Origin: CAZYTO01 sp964650405
GTDB lineage: Bacteria > Acidobacteriota > Thermoanaerobaculia > Gp7-AA8
Assembly: GCA_964650405.1 (NCBI GenBank)
Contig: CAZYTO010000163.1
Location: forward strand, 1 to 13,012
Length of the DNA: 13,012 nt
Direction: 5' to 3'
Numbering within the stretch: the first letter of the stretch is position 1; each line of letters starts with the position of its first letter. Made by a program: the position numbers and the translations under genes. Below are positions 5,246-13,012 of this stretch, piece after piece. The notes below the pieces were generated by a model. The model made no database searches. It saw only the letters and a program-made list of their open reading frames with translations, and had not been told where the DNA came from.

Positions 5246-5315
5246 CGAGTGCCGAGTGCTGAGGGGCATGAGGCATGAGTGCTGTCCACGAACAACGGAC
5301 AACGAACAACGAACA
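5246..5315. repeat. Three families of tandem heptanucleotide repeats
   Basis: The valS leader holds CGAGTGC twice (5246-5259), GCATGAG twice (5266-5279) and ACGAACA four times (5288-5315, the second copy with one change, ACGGACA). All are exactly 7-bp units in direct tandem. This matches the style of short tandemly repeated repetitive (STRR) sequences known from some large bacterial genomes. The repeats show that the open frame running into valS from 5205 is not coding here. The rest of the 338-bp spacer 5137-5474 holds the two hairpins and no gene; I could not identify promoter hexamers. Confidence 0.75.
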
Positions 5316-5460
5316 ACGACTCCCGGCATCAAGAAGACAGTGGAGGAAATGAGTTATCCTTCGGAAGGTCCGTCAGCGTTACCGTTGCGTTTCCTGCAGG
5401 ACCTGTCCAGGCCCGCGAGCGAGTGGTGTCGCTTCCGTTTGCGAGGGCCGGGAAAATCCA

Positions 5461-5472
5461 TCGAGATCTCGA
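5461..5472. other. 12-bp palindrome directly before the valS start
   Basis: TCGAGATCTCGA reads the same on both strands and ends 2 nt before ATG5475, where the ribosome would bind. It could hide the start in a hairpin or be an operator, or be coincidental. It contains the only purine-rich stretch near the start. Confidence 0.3.
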
Positions 5473-5474
5473 GA

Positions 5475-8400
5475 ATGACCGAAAAGACCATCACCGCTGA
5501 ACTGTCATCCGTCTTCGATCCACAGTCGATCCAGGGACGGATCCTGGCACGCTGGGACGAGCAGAAGCCCTTCGCCGCGGGCACGCGGCCGGCCGCTCCG
5601 CCCTACGTGATCATGATGCCCCTGCCCAATGTGACCGGGGCCCTGCACATGGGTCACGCCATGGACAACGTGATGCAGGATCTGCTCACGCGCTGGCATC
5701 GGATGCAGGGTGACGATGCGCTGTGGCAGCCGGGCACGGACCACGCCGGCATCGCCACGCAGGCCGTGGTGGAGCGCCGCCTCTTCGAGATCGAGGGACG
5801 CACGCGGCACGACATCGGCCGCGAGGAGCTCGTGCGCCGGATCTGGGCGTGGAAGGACGAGTACCAGACCCGCATCGTCACGCAGCAGAAGGCCATGGGC
5901 TGCGGCTGCGACTGGGCACGCCAGCGCTTCACGATGGACCCGGTCTGTTCGGCGGCAGTCCGCGAAGCGTTCTTCCGCCTCTTCCGCGACCGCCTGATCT
6001 ACCGCGGCGACCGGCTCGTGAACTGGGACTGCGCGTTGCGGACAGCCGTCTCCGACGACGAGATCGAGGTGCGGGAGACCAGCGGGGCGTTCTATTACCT
6101 GAAGTACCCGGTGATCGATCCGAAGCCCGGCGAGCCGGAGTACGTCATCGTGGCCACGACGCGCCCGGAGACGATGCTCGGCGATACGGCCGTGGCCTGT
6201 CACCCGCAGCCGGCCCTCGCGCTCGAGAAGGCCATCCGCGACGAGGAGAAGAAGCTCCAGAAGGCCACGTCGAAGACGCGGAACGAGCACAAGCAGGAGC
6301 TGGAGCGGCTGCACGCGCGCGTGGCCTCGCACCAGGCGGCGCTCGAGCAGCTCGCGGCCATGGCCCGCGACGGACGCATGATCCGCCTGCCATTGCAGGA
6401 GCGGGCCATCCCGCTCATCACCGATGAATGGGCCAAGCCGGCCCTCGGCTCCGGCTGCGTGAAGATCACGCCCGCCCACGATCCGAATGACTACGACGTC
6501 CAGCGCCGCCACGCCGACCGGGTGGCCATCGTCAACATCCTGAATGAGGACGGCACGCTCAACGAGCATGCCGGCGCGTATCGCGGACTCGATCGCTTCG
6601 ACGCTCGCAAGAAGGTCTTCAAGGACCTCGAAGCGCTCGGTCTCGTCGAGAAGACCGAACAGCGCCTCATCGAGCTCGGCTACTCCGATCGCAGCAATAC
6701 GATTGTGGAGCCGTATCTCTCCAAGCAATGGTTCGTGCGCATGGGCGACGTGCCCGGCGGCGTGCACCTCGGGCGCGATGCCGGTGTGGAACTGAAGGCG
6801 CCGGGCCTCGCCCAGGCGGCCATCGACGCCGCCAACGGCGTCTGGCGCTCGCCCACCGGGCGGCAGTTGGAGTTCTTCCCCGATGACCGCTACAAGCTGA
6901 TGTACGAAGGCTGGCTGGGCGCGAAACGCGACTGGTGCATCAGCCGCCAGTTGTGGTGGGGCCACCAGATTCCCGTGTGGCGAGCCACGTTCGCAACCGT
7001 GGACGACCTGGCCCGCGCAGTGGCCGGCTTGCCCGACGACCGCGACCTCGTCCACGCATGGATCGGTGAAGCAGGCGGCGAGCAGCGCGAGCTCGCGGAG
7101 GGATTGGCGTGGGCGCGTGCGCAGCGAGACGCTCACGGAGACGCGAGGGACGCGCAGCGCTTCGACCTCGAAGTGTGTCTCCGCAGTGAAGCGGCCGACC
7201 AGCGGTACGCCGATGCGCTGGTGGCCCTCGGACTCATGCGCGATCCGGACGTGCTCGACACCTGGTTCTCCTCCGCCCTCTGGCCGTTTAGTACGCTCGG
7301 CTGGCCCGATCCGGATCACGCGAAGATCGATCCCGGCCAGACGTCCCTGCGGGCGACGGAAAATCAGCCCTCCGCGCTGGAGCGCTTCTATCCCGGCTCG
7401 TGCCTCGTCACCGGACGCGACATCGTCACACTCTGGGTAGCCCGCATGGTGATGCTGGGGTTGCACGCCATGGGCGATCTGCCCTTCACGCACGTGTTCG
7501 TGCACGCCAACATCCAGGACGGCAAGGGCGTGCGCATGAGCAAGTCGAAGGGCAACGGCATCGACCCGCTCGACATCATCGACTCGCACGGCGTCGACGC
7601 CATGCGCTACGTGCTGTGCGAGATGCAGACGGGCAGCCAGGACATCCGCATCCCCGTGCAGGCCATCTCACCCTTCTCGGAAGAACGGCAGCTCGTCGAC
7701 CTGGCCACGGCCCAGCCCGTGGAGAAGCGACTAGGGCAGTACGTCGATCCCGTCACGAAGCAGGCCTTCGACGTCATCGGTACGTGGGAAGGCGTGCCGA
7801 AGGCCCGGACGACCAGCGACCGCTTCGACATCGGCCGCAATTTCTGCAACAAGCTGTGGAACGCCACCCGCTTCCTGCTGGGACGCGTGTCGCAGGCGGG
7901 CCGTCTCGAATACCGCCCGCTCTCGCTCACGGCGCTCCCGCCGGAGGACCGCTGGCTGCTGTCCCGCCTGAGCAACGCGGCGCGCACCGTGACCGCCAGC
8001 CTCGCGGATTACAACCCGTCGCAGGCCCTGGCCGCGGCGCGCGACTTCTTCCGCGGCGATCTCTGCGACTGGTACATCGAGATCGCCAAGCCGCGGGAGG
8101 ATCCGCAGAAGGACCAGGTCCTGGCCGCCGTGCTCGACCAGACGCTGCGCCTGCTGCACCCCATCATCCCGTTCATCACCGAGGAATTGTGGGCGCACCT
8201 CGGAGCGGTGGCGCCGGTGCGCGGGATCGACGCGCCGTTCGACGGCATCACTCCCGTGCTGGTGCGGGCATCGTGGCCCCAGGCCCGGCCGGAGTGGGAA
8301 GACAAGGCCCTGGAGGCCGAGCTGGAGCGCATGCGCGGCGTGATCACGGCCATCCGCGACCTTCGCGCCGTCTACAAGGTCCCGAAGGGCAAGCTCGACG

Positions 8401-8768
8401 CCGTCGTGCGCGTGCCGGCCGAGGCTCTCCGCAGTCTGCAGAGCCTGGAGCGGCACATCATCTCGCTCGCCGACCTCTCATCGCTGCAAATGGGCGAAGC
8501 GGTGGAGCGCCCGCGCAACGCGGCAATGAAAGTCTCCGGCGACGCCGACGTGTTCGTGACCGGCCTGTTCGATCCGGCCACGGAACGGGCACGCCTGGAG
8601 AAGGAGACCGAGTCGGTCACCAGGCAGCTCGACGGTCTGCTGAAACGTCTGGACAACGCCGCATTCCTCGAAAAGGCGCCCGAACAGGCCGCCGCCGCGA
8701 AGGCGAAGGCCGCCGAGCTCCAGGCGCAACTGCGGACGCTCGAAGAGAGCCTGGGCGCGTTGTCGTAG
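5475..8768 (+). CDS. valS: Valyl-tRNA synthetase
   Basis: A class I aminoacyl-tRNA synthetase that charges tRNA-Val in the cytoplasm. Numbering is from ATG5475, chosen because the family-conserved N-terminus (SSVFDPQSIQGRILARWDEQ) begins there; the frame upstream crosses tandem repeats. Visible motifs are PNVTGALHMGH at 51-61 (HIGH-type), the CP1 editing-domain entry TTRPETMLGDTAV at 228-240, GSGCVKITPAHDPNDY at 325-340, KRDWCISRQLWWGHQIP at 484-500, DPDVLDTWFSSALWPF at 590-605, and RMSKSKGN at 687-694 (KMSKS with Arg first). These are followed by the anticodon-binding domain (RNFCNKLWNATRF at 788-800, LLHPIIPFITEELW at 893-906) and a C-terminal coiled-coil arm at about 1033-1093. At 1097 aa it exceeds the usual 880-950. 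The extra length lies in a charged insertion at 246-303, one at about 505-588, and one at 728-783. It faces the PBP gene, with 47 bp between stops and no clear terminator. Confidence 0.97.
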   Translation: MTEKTITAELSSVFDPQSIQGRILARWDEQKPFAAGTRPAAPPYVIMMPLPNVTGALHMGHAMDNVMQDLLTRWHRMQGDDALWQPGTDHAGIATQAVVERRLFEIEGRTRHDIGREELVRRIWAWKDEYQTRIVTQQKAMGCGCDWARQRFTMDPVCSAAVREAFFRLFRDRLIYRGDRLVNWDCALRTAVSDDEIEVRETSGAFYYLKYPVIDPKPGEPEYVIVATTRPETMLGDTAVACHPQPALALEKAIRDEEKKLQKATSKTRNEHKQELERLHARVASHQAALEQLAAMARDGRMIRLPLQERAIPLITDEWAKPALGSGCVKITPAHDPNDYDVQRRHADRVAIVNILNEDGTLNEHAGAYRGLDRFDARKKVFKDLEALGLVEKTEQRLIELGYSDRSNTIVEPYLSKQWFVRMGDVPGGVHLGRDAGVELKAPGLAQAAIDAANGVWRSPTGRQLEFFPDDRYKLMYEGWLGAKRDWCISRQLWWGHQIPVWRATFATVDDLARAVAGLPDDRDLVHAWIGEAGGEQRELAEGLAWARAQRDAHGDARDAQRFDLEVCLRSEAADQRYADALVALGLMRDPDVLDTWFSSALWPFSTLGWPDPDHAKIDPGQTSLRATENQPSALERFYPGSCLVTGRDIVTLWVARMVMLGLHAMGDLPFTHVFVHANIQDGKGVRMSKSKGNGIDPLDIIDSHGVDAMRYVLCEMQTGSQDIRIPVQAISPFSEERQLVDLATAQPVEKRLGQYVDPVTKQAFDVIGTWEGVPKARTTSDRFDIGRNFCNKLWNATRFLLGRVSQAGRLEYRPLSLTALPPEDRWLLSRLSNAARTVTASLADYNPSQALAAARDFFRGDLCDWYIEIAKPREDPQKDQVLAAVLDQTLRLLHPIIPFITEELWAHLGAVAPVRGIDAPFDGITPVLVRASWPQARPEWEDKALEAELERMRGVITAIRDLRAVYKVPKGKLDAVVRVPAEALRSLQSLERHIISLADLSSLQMGEAVERPRNAAMKVSGDADVFVTGLFDPATERARLEKETESVTRQLDGLLKRLDNAAFLEKAPEQAAAAKAKAAELQAQLRTLEESLGALS

Positions 8769-8815
8769 CGGCGCGGCTCTGGAGGAATCGCGGTCTGCGC
8801 GCGATGAAGGTGCGC

Positions 8816-11728
8816 TCAGTCCAGTAACGGGTAAAGCAGGGGCGCAAGCTCGTTTGCGGTCTCGACGGCGACGGAGCTTCCCGGTCCGAGGTCGAGGTAC
8901 AGGACGACGGTGACCACGCGGGACTCGTCGCTCTCGAGCTCCTGAGGCGTGGGGAGTGCGTCGGCAGCCTGGCCCTGGGCGCGCCACTTCACCAGCGTCA
9001 GGACGTAGACGGCGCTGGAGTCGGTCTCGAGCTTCGGATCGAAGATGGCGTGATCGCGGTTGATGACCAGTTCGCCGCTGACGACGTGGAAGGGCATGGG
9101 CAGGCCGGCGTCGAGCTTCACGGAACCGGGCCCGGCGAAGACCAGGCGCTGGCGATAGCGCATGAAGCGGTCGATGAAGCCGGCGATGCGTGCGGTGACT
9201 CCTGGCGTCGCGCGTTGACCGGCTTTGGGCAGAGCGTCGGATGCCGCCTTCTGAATGGCGCTGAGGTAACGGCTCCGGCCTGCTGATCCCGGCGCGGCAT
9301 AGCCCAGCAGGTCGTGGCCGCTGACGACGCTGATGCCGTTGTTGCGGTACAGCAGCCTGCCGCGGCGGATCAGCTCGCGCAGCGCGGCAGCGACCGGTTT
9401 CGTCTCCGGCCGCATGACGGTGGGCGATCCCGTCTTCGAGAAGGCGGCGATGTTGAAGCCCGGATAGCGCTTCTCCAACTGGTGAACGCGGGGAGCGAAT
9501 CCTGTGGCCGTGCCCTGCGCTCCCAGGATGGTGCGGCGCATTCCGCGCAGAACGTGCTCGCGTGCCGTGTCGCTGACGGGCAGGTCGCCCAATGCCATCT
9601 TCTCCTGCGGCGCGGCCGGTTGCGGGCCGATGGGATTGAGCGCGTGAATGAGGGTGGCCTCGACCTTTCGCTTCGTGATCAGGCGCGAGGCCGCCTCGGC
9701 GAGTTGGAGGTTCGTCCATTGCGACGTCGCACCGCCAAGGAGCAGGCTCACCAGCTCGTTGCGCAGATCCGTTACCTCGTTGAAGCTGAGGTTCACGCGC
9801 TCCGGAGAGACGGCCTGGAACGCCGCCCGGACCTTCCAGGCCGTGGCAGGAGTCTCTCCGGCCACCAGGCGTTCCAGCAGCGCGCGCCAGGGCCGGAGGT
9901 CGTAATGCATCGTTTGCAGGGCGCGGCTGCCGAGGCGATCCGGCGACTGGGCATCGACGTCCGGCGGGGCCAGACCGGCGTACGTGCGCACGCCGGTGAT
10001 CTCGCCGTAGGTCTCGACGAAGGGAGTCTCATAGACGCGCTCGAGCGGTCCCGGGGTCAGTGCCGCCGTGGTTTCGACGGAAGCGGGAACCGGGTGCGCC
10101 GCTTCATCGTTCATGTGGGGTCCGAAGTCGGGAGGAAACGTCAGCTCCTCACCGCCGATGTGAATGCCGCTGTGCTGGCCGGGTCTGGGCCAGGCCACGC
10201 CCGCCAGCGGCGTGAAGATCTGGCCGAGGGTGCGCGTGCCGGGCTCGATGGGATCGCGTGGCGCGGCGAGGGCAAGCGCGGTCATGTCGACCGTGAACTT
10301 GTTGCACGAGCGTTCCAGCGCCGACTCGAAATCCATGGGGCGGTCGCCGTGCTGCCAGAGCTTGTAGCCGTTCGGCACGTAGTACTGCAGGATCTCGTGC
10401 TGCCCTTCCGGTCCGTTTGGGCCTTCCGCGGGCTGGTGGGGATCGATGACGAGATCGAGCAGGAACGGCTGCCGCGTGGCGATCGAGGCATAGATGAACG
10501 GCTTTCCGGCGGAGCCGATGGGATGACGCTTGAGGTTATGGTTGACCAGCAGGCGACGGCGCTCCTCCTCGGCGACGGGCCGCAGGGACTCGAGGTCGGA
10601 GGCCGAGGGGAAGCTGACGGCGGCGAGCACCTCGCCGCTCTTTCCGTTCATGACCGTCATCGAGGCGGCGAAGGGATCGCCTCCGGCCAGTGCCGACGCG
10701 AGCGTACGGCAGTGATTGCCGAAGGCCGCGTCGAGCGAGGACTGCAGGTGACGGTCGATGGTCAACTGCACGTCGAAAGCGTTGGTGAGCTCCTTCGCGT
10801 GCGGGGGCGTGAGCTGCTGGAGGGCGTTCGACATACTGCGGGCGAAGCCCTCGCCGAACGTGAGCATCTCGTTCCGTTCCTCGCCCCCGACCCAACCCAG
10901 GAGCGGCTCTTCCTCGGAGTAGGTCCGTTCCTTCAGGGCATTCCGTGTCCGTACGCTGCTCAGCCGGTCGAAGACCCGCTCGCCGACGAAAAGGAACGTC
11001 TCTGACTTCGGAGCCGGCTCGGCCGTTTCGAGATGAAGCCAGTCACCGGACTGGATCCGCGCAATCCGCCCCTCCGGAACTTCGTAACCGAGCACCCGGA
11101 CCTGGGCGCTTTGCGAGCCTTTCACCCGCTGCTCGAGGACGGCCTTGTCGAAGACAGAGTGCAGCTCGGCGGCCGGCAACTGCCCGGCGGCCGCGAAGTC
11201 GAAATGGACGGAATTCGCGGAGACGTCGGTCGTATCGCCGACGACGGTGGTCTTCTCGAGGAACGGCTGCTTCGGCGCCCACCGGTTCAGGAGGATGGTG
11301 CGGCCGTTCGACGAGAAGAGCGTACTGTCGGAGCCCGGTCCGGAGTATTCGATGCTGCCAAGCCATTGCAGGCTTTCGGCAAAGGGAAGGCGCACGGTGC
11401 GCAGGAAGGGGTTGATCTCGCGAAGGGTGCAGTCGTCGACGACGAAGAAGTGGCCGAACAACTCGCGGTTGCGGTTGAAGAGGTCGACGTCCGTCTTGAG
11501 GTAGCTGGCCGCGAACCAGGTCGTCTCGGCGGGCGTGGCCCGGCCGGGCACGAGCTCGATCTGCTCCGTGCGGCAGTTGTACTTGAGCGCACCGCGCTGG
11601 ATCATCTCGTCGGCGCGCTGCACGTAGCTGCGCGAGGAGTAGTACGTCAGCGGCTCGTGCGTCTGCCGCGACCAGAGAAGGGCGATGAGGGCGGCTGCGC
11701 CCGCTGCGGGAAGGAGGAAGCGTTTCAT
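8816..11728 (-). CDS. Class-B-like penicillin-binding protein (peptidoglycan DD-transpeptidase)
   Basis: A 970-aa protein. Residues 4-19 are a single membrane anchor; about 20-315 form an N-terminal periplasmic domain without the ExxFxxHxG signature of glycosyltransferases. The transpeptidase domain starts near 318 (DVQLTIDRHLQSSLD) and includes SMTVMNGKSGEVLAAVSFPS at 356-375. Catalytic motifs are Ser406-Ala-Gly-Lys409 (SxxK), Ser474-Cys-Asn476 (SxN) and Lys765-Thr-Gly767 (KTG). A TNLQLAEAASRL segment at 672-683 and GAQGTATGF at 736-744 match conserved class B elements. SxN and KTG are 291 residues apart, against about 135 in E. coli PBP3, and about 135 more residues separate KTG from the final strands (VYVLTLVKW at 907-915). 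The ATG overlaps the SEDS stop (ATGA) and has GGAG 8 nt upstream. It should crosslink strands made by that partner. Confident on family, unsure of process (division, elongation or other). Confidence 0.88.
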   Translation of the reverse strand: MKRFLLPAAGAAALIALLWSRQTHEPLTYYSSRSYVQRADEMIQRGALKYNCRTEQIELVPGRATPAETTWFAASYLKTDVDLFNRNRELFGHFFVVDDCTLREINPFLRTVRLPFAESLQWLGSIEYSGPGSDSTLFSSNGRTILLNRWAPKQPFLEKTTVVGDTTDVSANSVHFDFAAAGQLPAAELHSVFDKAVLEQRVKGSQSAQVRVLGYEVPEGRIARIQSGDWLHLETAEPAPKSETFLFVGERVFDRLSSVRTRNALKERTYSEEEPLLGWVGGEERNEMLTFGEGFARSMSNALQQLTPPHAKELTNAFDVQLTIDRHLQSSLDAAFGNHCRTLASALAGGDPFAASMTVMNGKSGEVLAAVSFPSASDLESLRPVAEEERRRLLVNHNLKRHPIGSAGKPFIYASIATRQPFLLDLVIDPHQPAEGPNGPEGQHEILQYYVPNGYKLWQHGDRPMDFESALERSCNKFTVDMTALALAAPRDPIEPGTRTLGQIFTPLAGVAWPRPGQHSGIHIGGEELTFPPDFGPHMNDEAAHPVPASVETTAALTPGPLERVYETPFVETYGEITGVRTYAGLAPPDVDAQSPDRLGSRALQTMHYDLRPWRALLERLVAGETPATAWKVRAAFQAVSPERVNLSFNEVTDLRNELVSLLLGGATSQWTNLQLAEAASRLITKRKVEATLIHALNPIGPQPAAPQEKMALGDLPVSDTAREHVLRGMRRTILGAQGTATGFAPRVHQLEKRYPGFNIAAFSKTGSPTVMRPETKPVAAALRELIRRGRLLYRNNGISVVSGHDLLGYAAPGSAGRSRYLSAIQKAASDALPKAGQRATPGVTARIAGFIDRFMRYRQRLVFAGPGSVKLDAGLPMPFHVVSGELVINRDHAIFDPKLETDSSAVYVLTLVKWRAQGQAADALPTPQELESDESRVVTVVLYLDLGPGSSVAVETANELAPLLYPLLD

Positions 11729-13008
11729 GGCCCGAGCTCCGGAACGACGAGCGCCCGGCTGCGCGCTTCGTCCGTGCGCGTGGCCGCGAACCCGAAGGCG
11801 ATGACCAGGAGCAGGGCGATCGTCTCCAGGACGTCGCCGGCCGAGTCGAGTCCGAGCAGGTAGGCGTTCTTGCCTGTCAGCAGCAGCAGCTCGTGGTTGG
11901 CCAGAATCATGTAGATGCTGGCCAGGGCGATCGTGGCCGCGGCGACGTACGCCATGGCCGTTGCCGGTGACCGCGCCGGAACGGAGGCATCGGGCCACCG
12001 CCAGGGAGCGATCGTGCGCCCCGCCATGAGGAACGAGGCGTAGAGGACGATCATGGAGAGCGTTCCCGCCAGTCCCCATTCCGCAGCGATGAAGACGGCC
12101 GGGGCGAAGTCGCGAAGGGCCGTCGCTCCGAGCTGCGGGCTCATCTCGCTGCGGCCGTAGCCACGCCCGGTCAATCCTGTGCTGATGTACCGCTGCAGGA
12201 TCGCCGAGGTCACGGCCAGGCTTTCTCCCCGCTGGGTCGCCAGCTCGCGAAGCCTCTCCGGCTCGGCGAAGTGAATCAGACGCGCAAAGTTGGGATCGGA
12301 GGCCCGTTCCAGCATGGCTTCCTCGTTGCCGAACAGGGGGATGACGAGCCGCCAGACCGGTGCGATGCCGACCAGGAGCACGATCGCCGTCACGAGCACG
12401 GCGGGTACGAACCGGAGCAGCGCCTGACGCCCACTGCCAAGGCGGCGCTCGAGGTGGTGCTCGAGGCGGCGCTTTCCCGTGGCCCTCACGCACCCGAGCC
12501 AGAGAAACGCGAACACCGGCACGTTCAAGAGCGCCAGTCCGATGTCGCTGGCGATGAGCGCAGGAACGATCCAGATGAGCAGGATCAGGATGAGGGCCGT
12601 GGCCACGTCCGCGACCCGGAGGCGGCCTTCTCTCGTTGCGCGGCGGTGCATGGTCCAGAGGAATGCGCCCTCCACGACGGCGGCCGCCGGGACGTGGAGA
12701 GCGCTCAACGAGCCGCGGGCTCCGCCGATGAAGATGCTCTCTTTCCAGCCGAACAGGACGAGCAGGATGCGAAGGAAAGAGAAGAACGCGCGGGCGACGA
12801 GGAATGGCAGGAGCCCCGGGCCGCGCAGCGGAGCCGCGAACCGGAACAGCCAATCGGCAAACCATCCGATGGCGAATGCGCCCGCCACGAGAACGCCGAG
12901 GACGAGCGGCCCGGCCGCTCTCGCAACCAACACCCACATGACCAGGGAGGCCAGCGCACCGAGAGCCAGTCGGGTTACTACGGTGGGAGAAGACACCAGG
13001 CCGTGCAA
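11725..13008 (-). CDS. Divergent SEDS-family (FtsW/RodA-like) membrane protein, 5' end at window edge
   Basis: A 427-aa polytopic protein with about ten membrane segments (near 13-29, 35-50, 67-86, 104-120, 133-151, 155-172, 201-222, 302-329, 352-370, 392-409) and a large loop at 223-300, the topology of SEDS peptidoglycan polymerases. Matching elements are GGARGSL near 95-101, PALIASDIGLAL at 149-160 (family pattern P-x-L-I-x-x-x-D-x-G), the glycine run TGLTGRGYGRSE at 277-288, and Asp300 in LRDFAPAVFIAAEWGLAG, aligning with the catalytic Asp of the TDFIFaxxxEExG motif. NHELLLLTGKN at 371-381 aligns with the N-x-x-x-x-P-x-T-G motif but lacks its Pro. SEDS proteins polymerise lipid II in the membrane with a cognate class B PBP, encoded directly downstream (ATGA overlap). 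The TTG at 13008 is the first possible start; GTG12996 is an alternative, and the gene may begin outside the window. Confidence 0.78.
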   Translation of the reverse strand: MHGLVSSPTVVTRLALGALASLVMWVLVARAAGPLVLGVLVAGAFAIGWFADWLFRFAAPLRGPGLLPFLVARAFFSFLRILLVLFGWKESIFIGGARGSLSALHVPAAAVVEGAFLWTMHRRATREGRLRVADVATALILILLIWIVPALIASDIGLALLNVPVFAFLWLGCVRATGKRRLEHHLERRLGSGRQALLRFVPAVLVTAIVLLVGIAPVWRLVIPLFGNEEAMLERASDPNFARLIHFAEPERLRELATQRGESLAVTSAILQRYISTGLTGRGYGRSEMSPQLGATALRDFAPAVFIAAEWGLAGTLSMIVLYASFLMAGRTIAPWRWPDASVPARSPATAMAYVAAATIALASIYMILANHELLLLTGKNAYLLGLDSAGDVLETIALLLVIAFGFAATRTDEARSRALVVPELGP

Positions 13009-13012
13009 CCGC

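Noticed and set aside
5205..5474. In-frame N-terminal extension of valS by 90 residues
   Set aside because: The extension crosses a hairpin and perfect heptanucleotide repeats, has poor codon use, and ValRS homology begins just after ATG5475. An ATG at 5349 with GGAGG only 2 nt away is too close for a normal Shine-Dalgarno.
5505..7589. 694-aa open frame on the minus strand opposite valS
   Set aside because: It is an antisense shadow of the high-GC valS gene; its composition (His, Arg, Val-rich) has no domain pattern, and valS motifs are unambiguous on the plus strand.
8769..8815. Terminator between the convergent valS and PBP genes
   Set aside because: The 47-bp spacer is GC-rich but has no clear stem followed by a T-tract on either strand.
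7400..8827. 475-aa plus-strand open frame overlapping valS
   Set aside because: Low-complexity Arg/Gly/Ala translation in a shifted frame of valS; no motif.
9314..11005. 563-aa open frame on the plus strand opposite the PBP gene
   Set aside because: Antisense shadow. The minus strand carries the complete SxxK, SxN and KTG transpeptidase motifs across this interval.
11729..12937. Extension of the PBP frame upstream to give a 1373-aa protein
   Set aside because: The extra N-terminal part is Arg/Pro/His-rich noise in a frame offset from the SEDS gene. ATG11728 has a Shine-Dalgarno, a membrane anchor and ATGA coupling.

Overview
GC-rich bacterial chromosome segment of 13 kb with ten or more protein genes and no rRNA, tRNA, CRISPR or recognisable transposase. 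The high GC3, an ECF sigma factor paired with a zinc-finger/TPR anti-sigma-like protein, a ValRS carrying large lineage-type insertions, and intergenic spacers filled with short tandem repeats and hairpins suggest a large-genome environmental bacterium. Acidobacteriota, or a neighbouring group such as Planctomycetota, is my best guess. This is inferred from gene style only and is low confidence.

Left block (about 101-4004, all minus strand). In the direction of transcription it reads: a probably frameshifted small gene with a CxxC motif (4004-3686), an ECF-type sigma factor (3653-3081), a 449-aa zinc-finger (HX3CX2C) plus TPR protein whose start overlaps the sigma stop (TGATG), and a 60-aa secreted peptide gene with a near-perfect Shine-Dalgarno (1626-1444). 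After a spacer with a 10-bp hairpin and an 11-bp tandem repeat come a DNA-binding-domain-only AraC regulator (1322-930), a 75-aa unknown ORF, and a 178-aa secreted protein. The last gene ends 8 bp before a long palindromic element at the left edge of the window. The sigma/TPR/secreted-peptide set is the most attractive candidate for an undescribed signalling cassette.

Middle block (4057-5474). Two unrecognised plus-strand ORFs (73 and 171 aa) lie in the same frame and are separated by a TAG. They converge on a minus-strand 83-aa double-CxxC zinc-ribbon protein. The spacer before valS holds a strong GC hairpin with flanking A/T runs, a second hairpin, and three families of tandem 7-bp repeats.

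Right block (5475-13008). valS (plus strand, 1097 aa, longer than usual) converges on a minus-strand two-gene unit whose members overlap by ATGA. The first is a divergent SEDS-family (FtsW/RodA-like) polytopic membrane protein that runs to the window edge. The second is a 970-aa class-B-like penicillin-binding transpeptidase with SxxK, SxN and KTG motifs but very large insertions. Together they look like an accessory peptidoglycan polymerase/transpeptidase pair.
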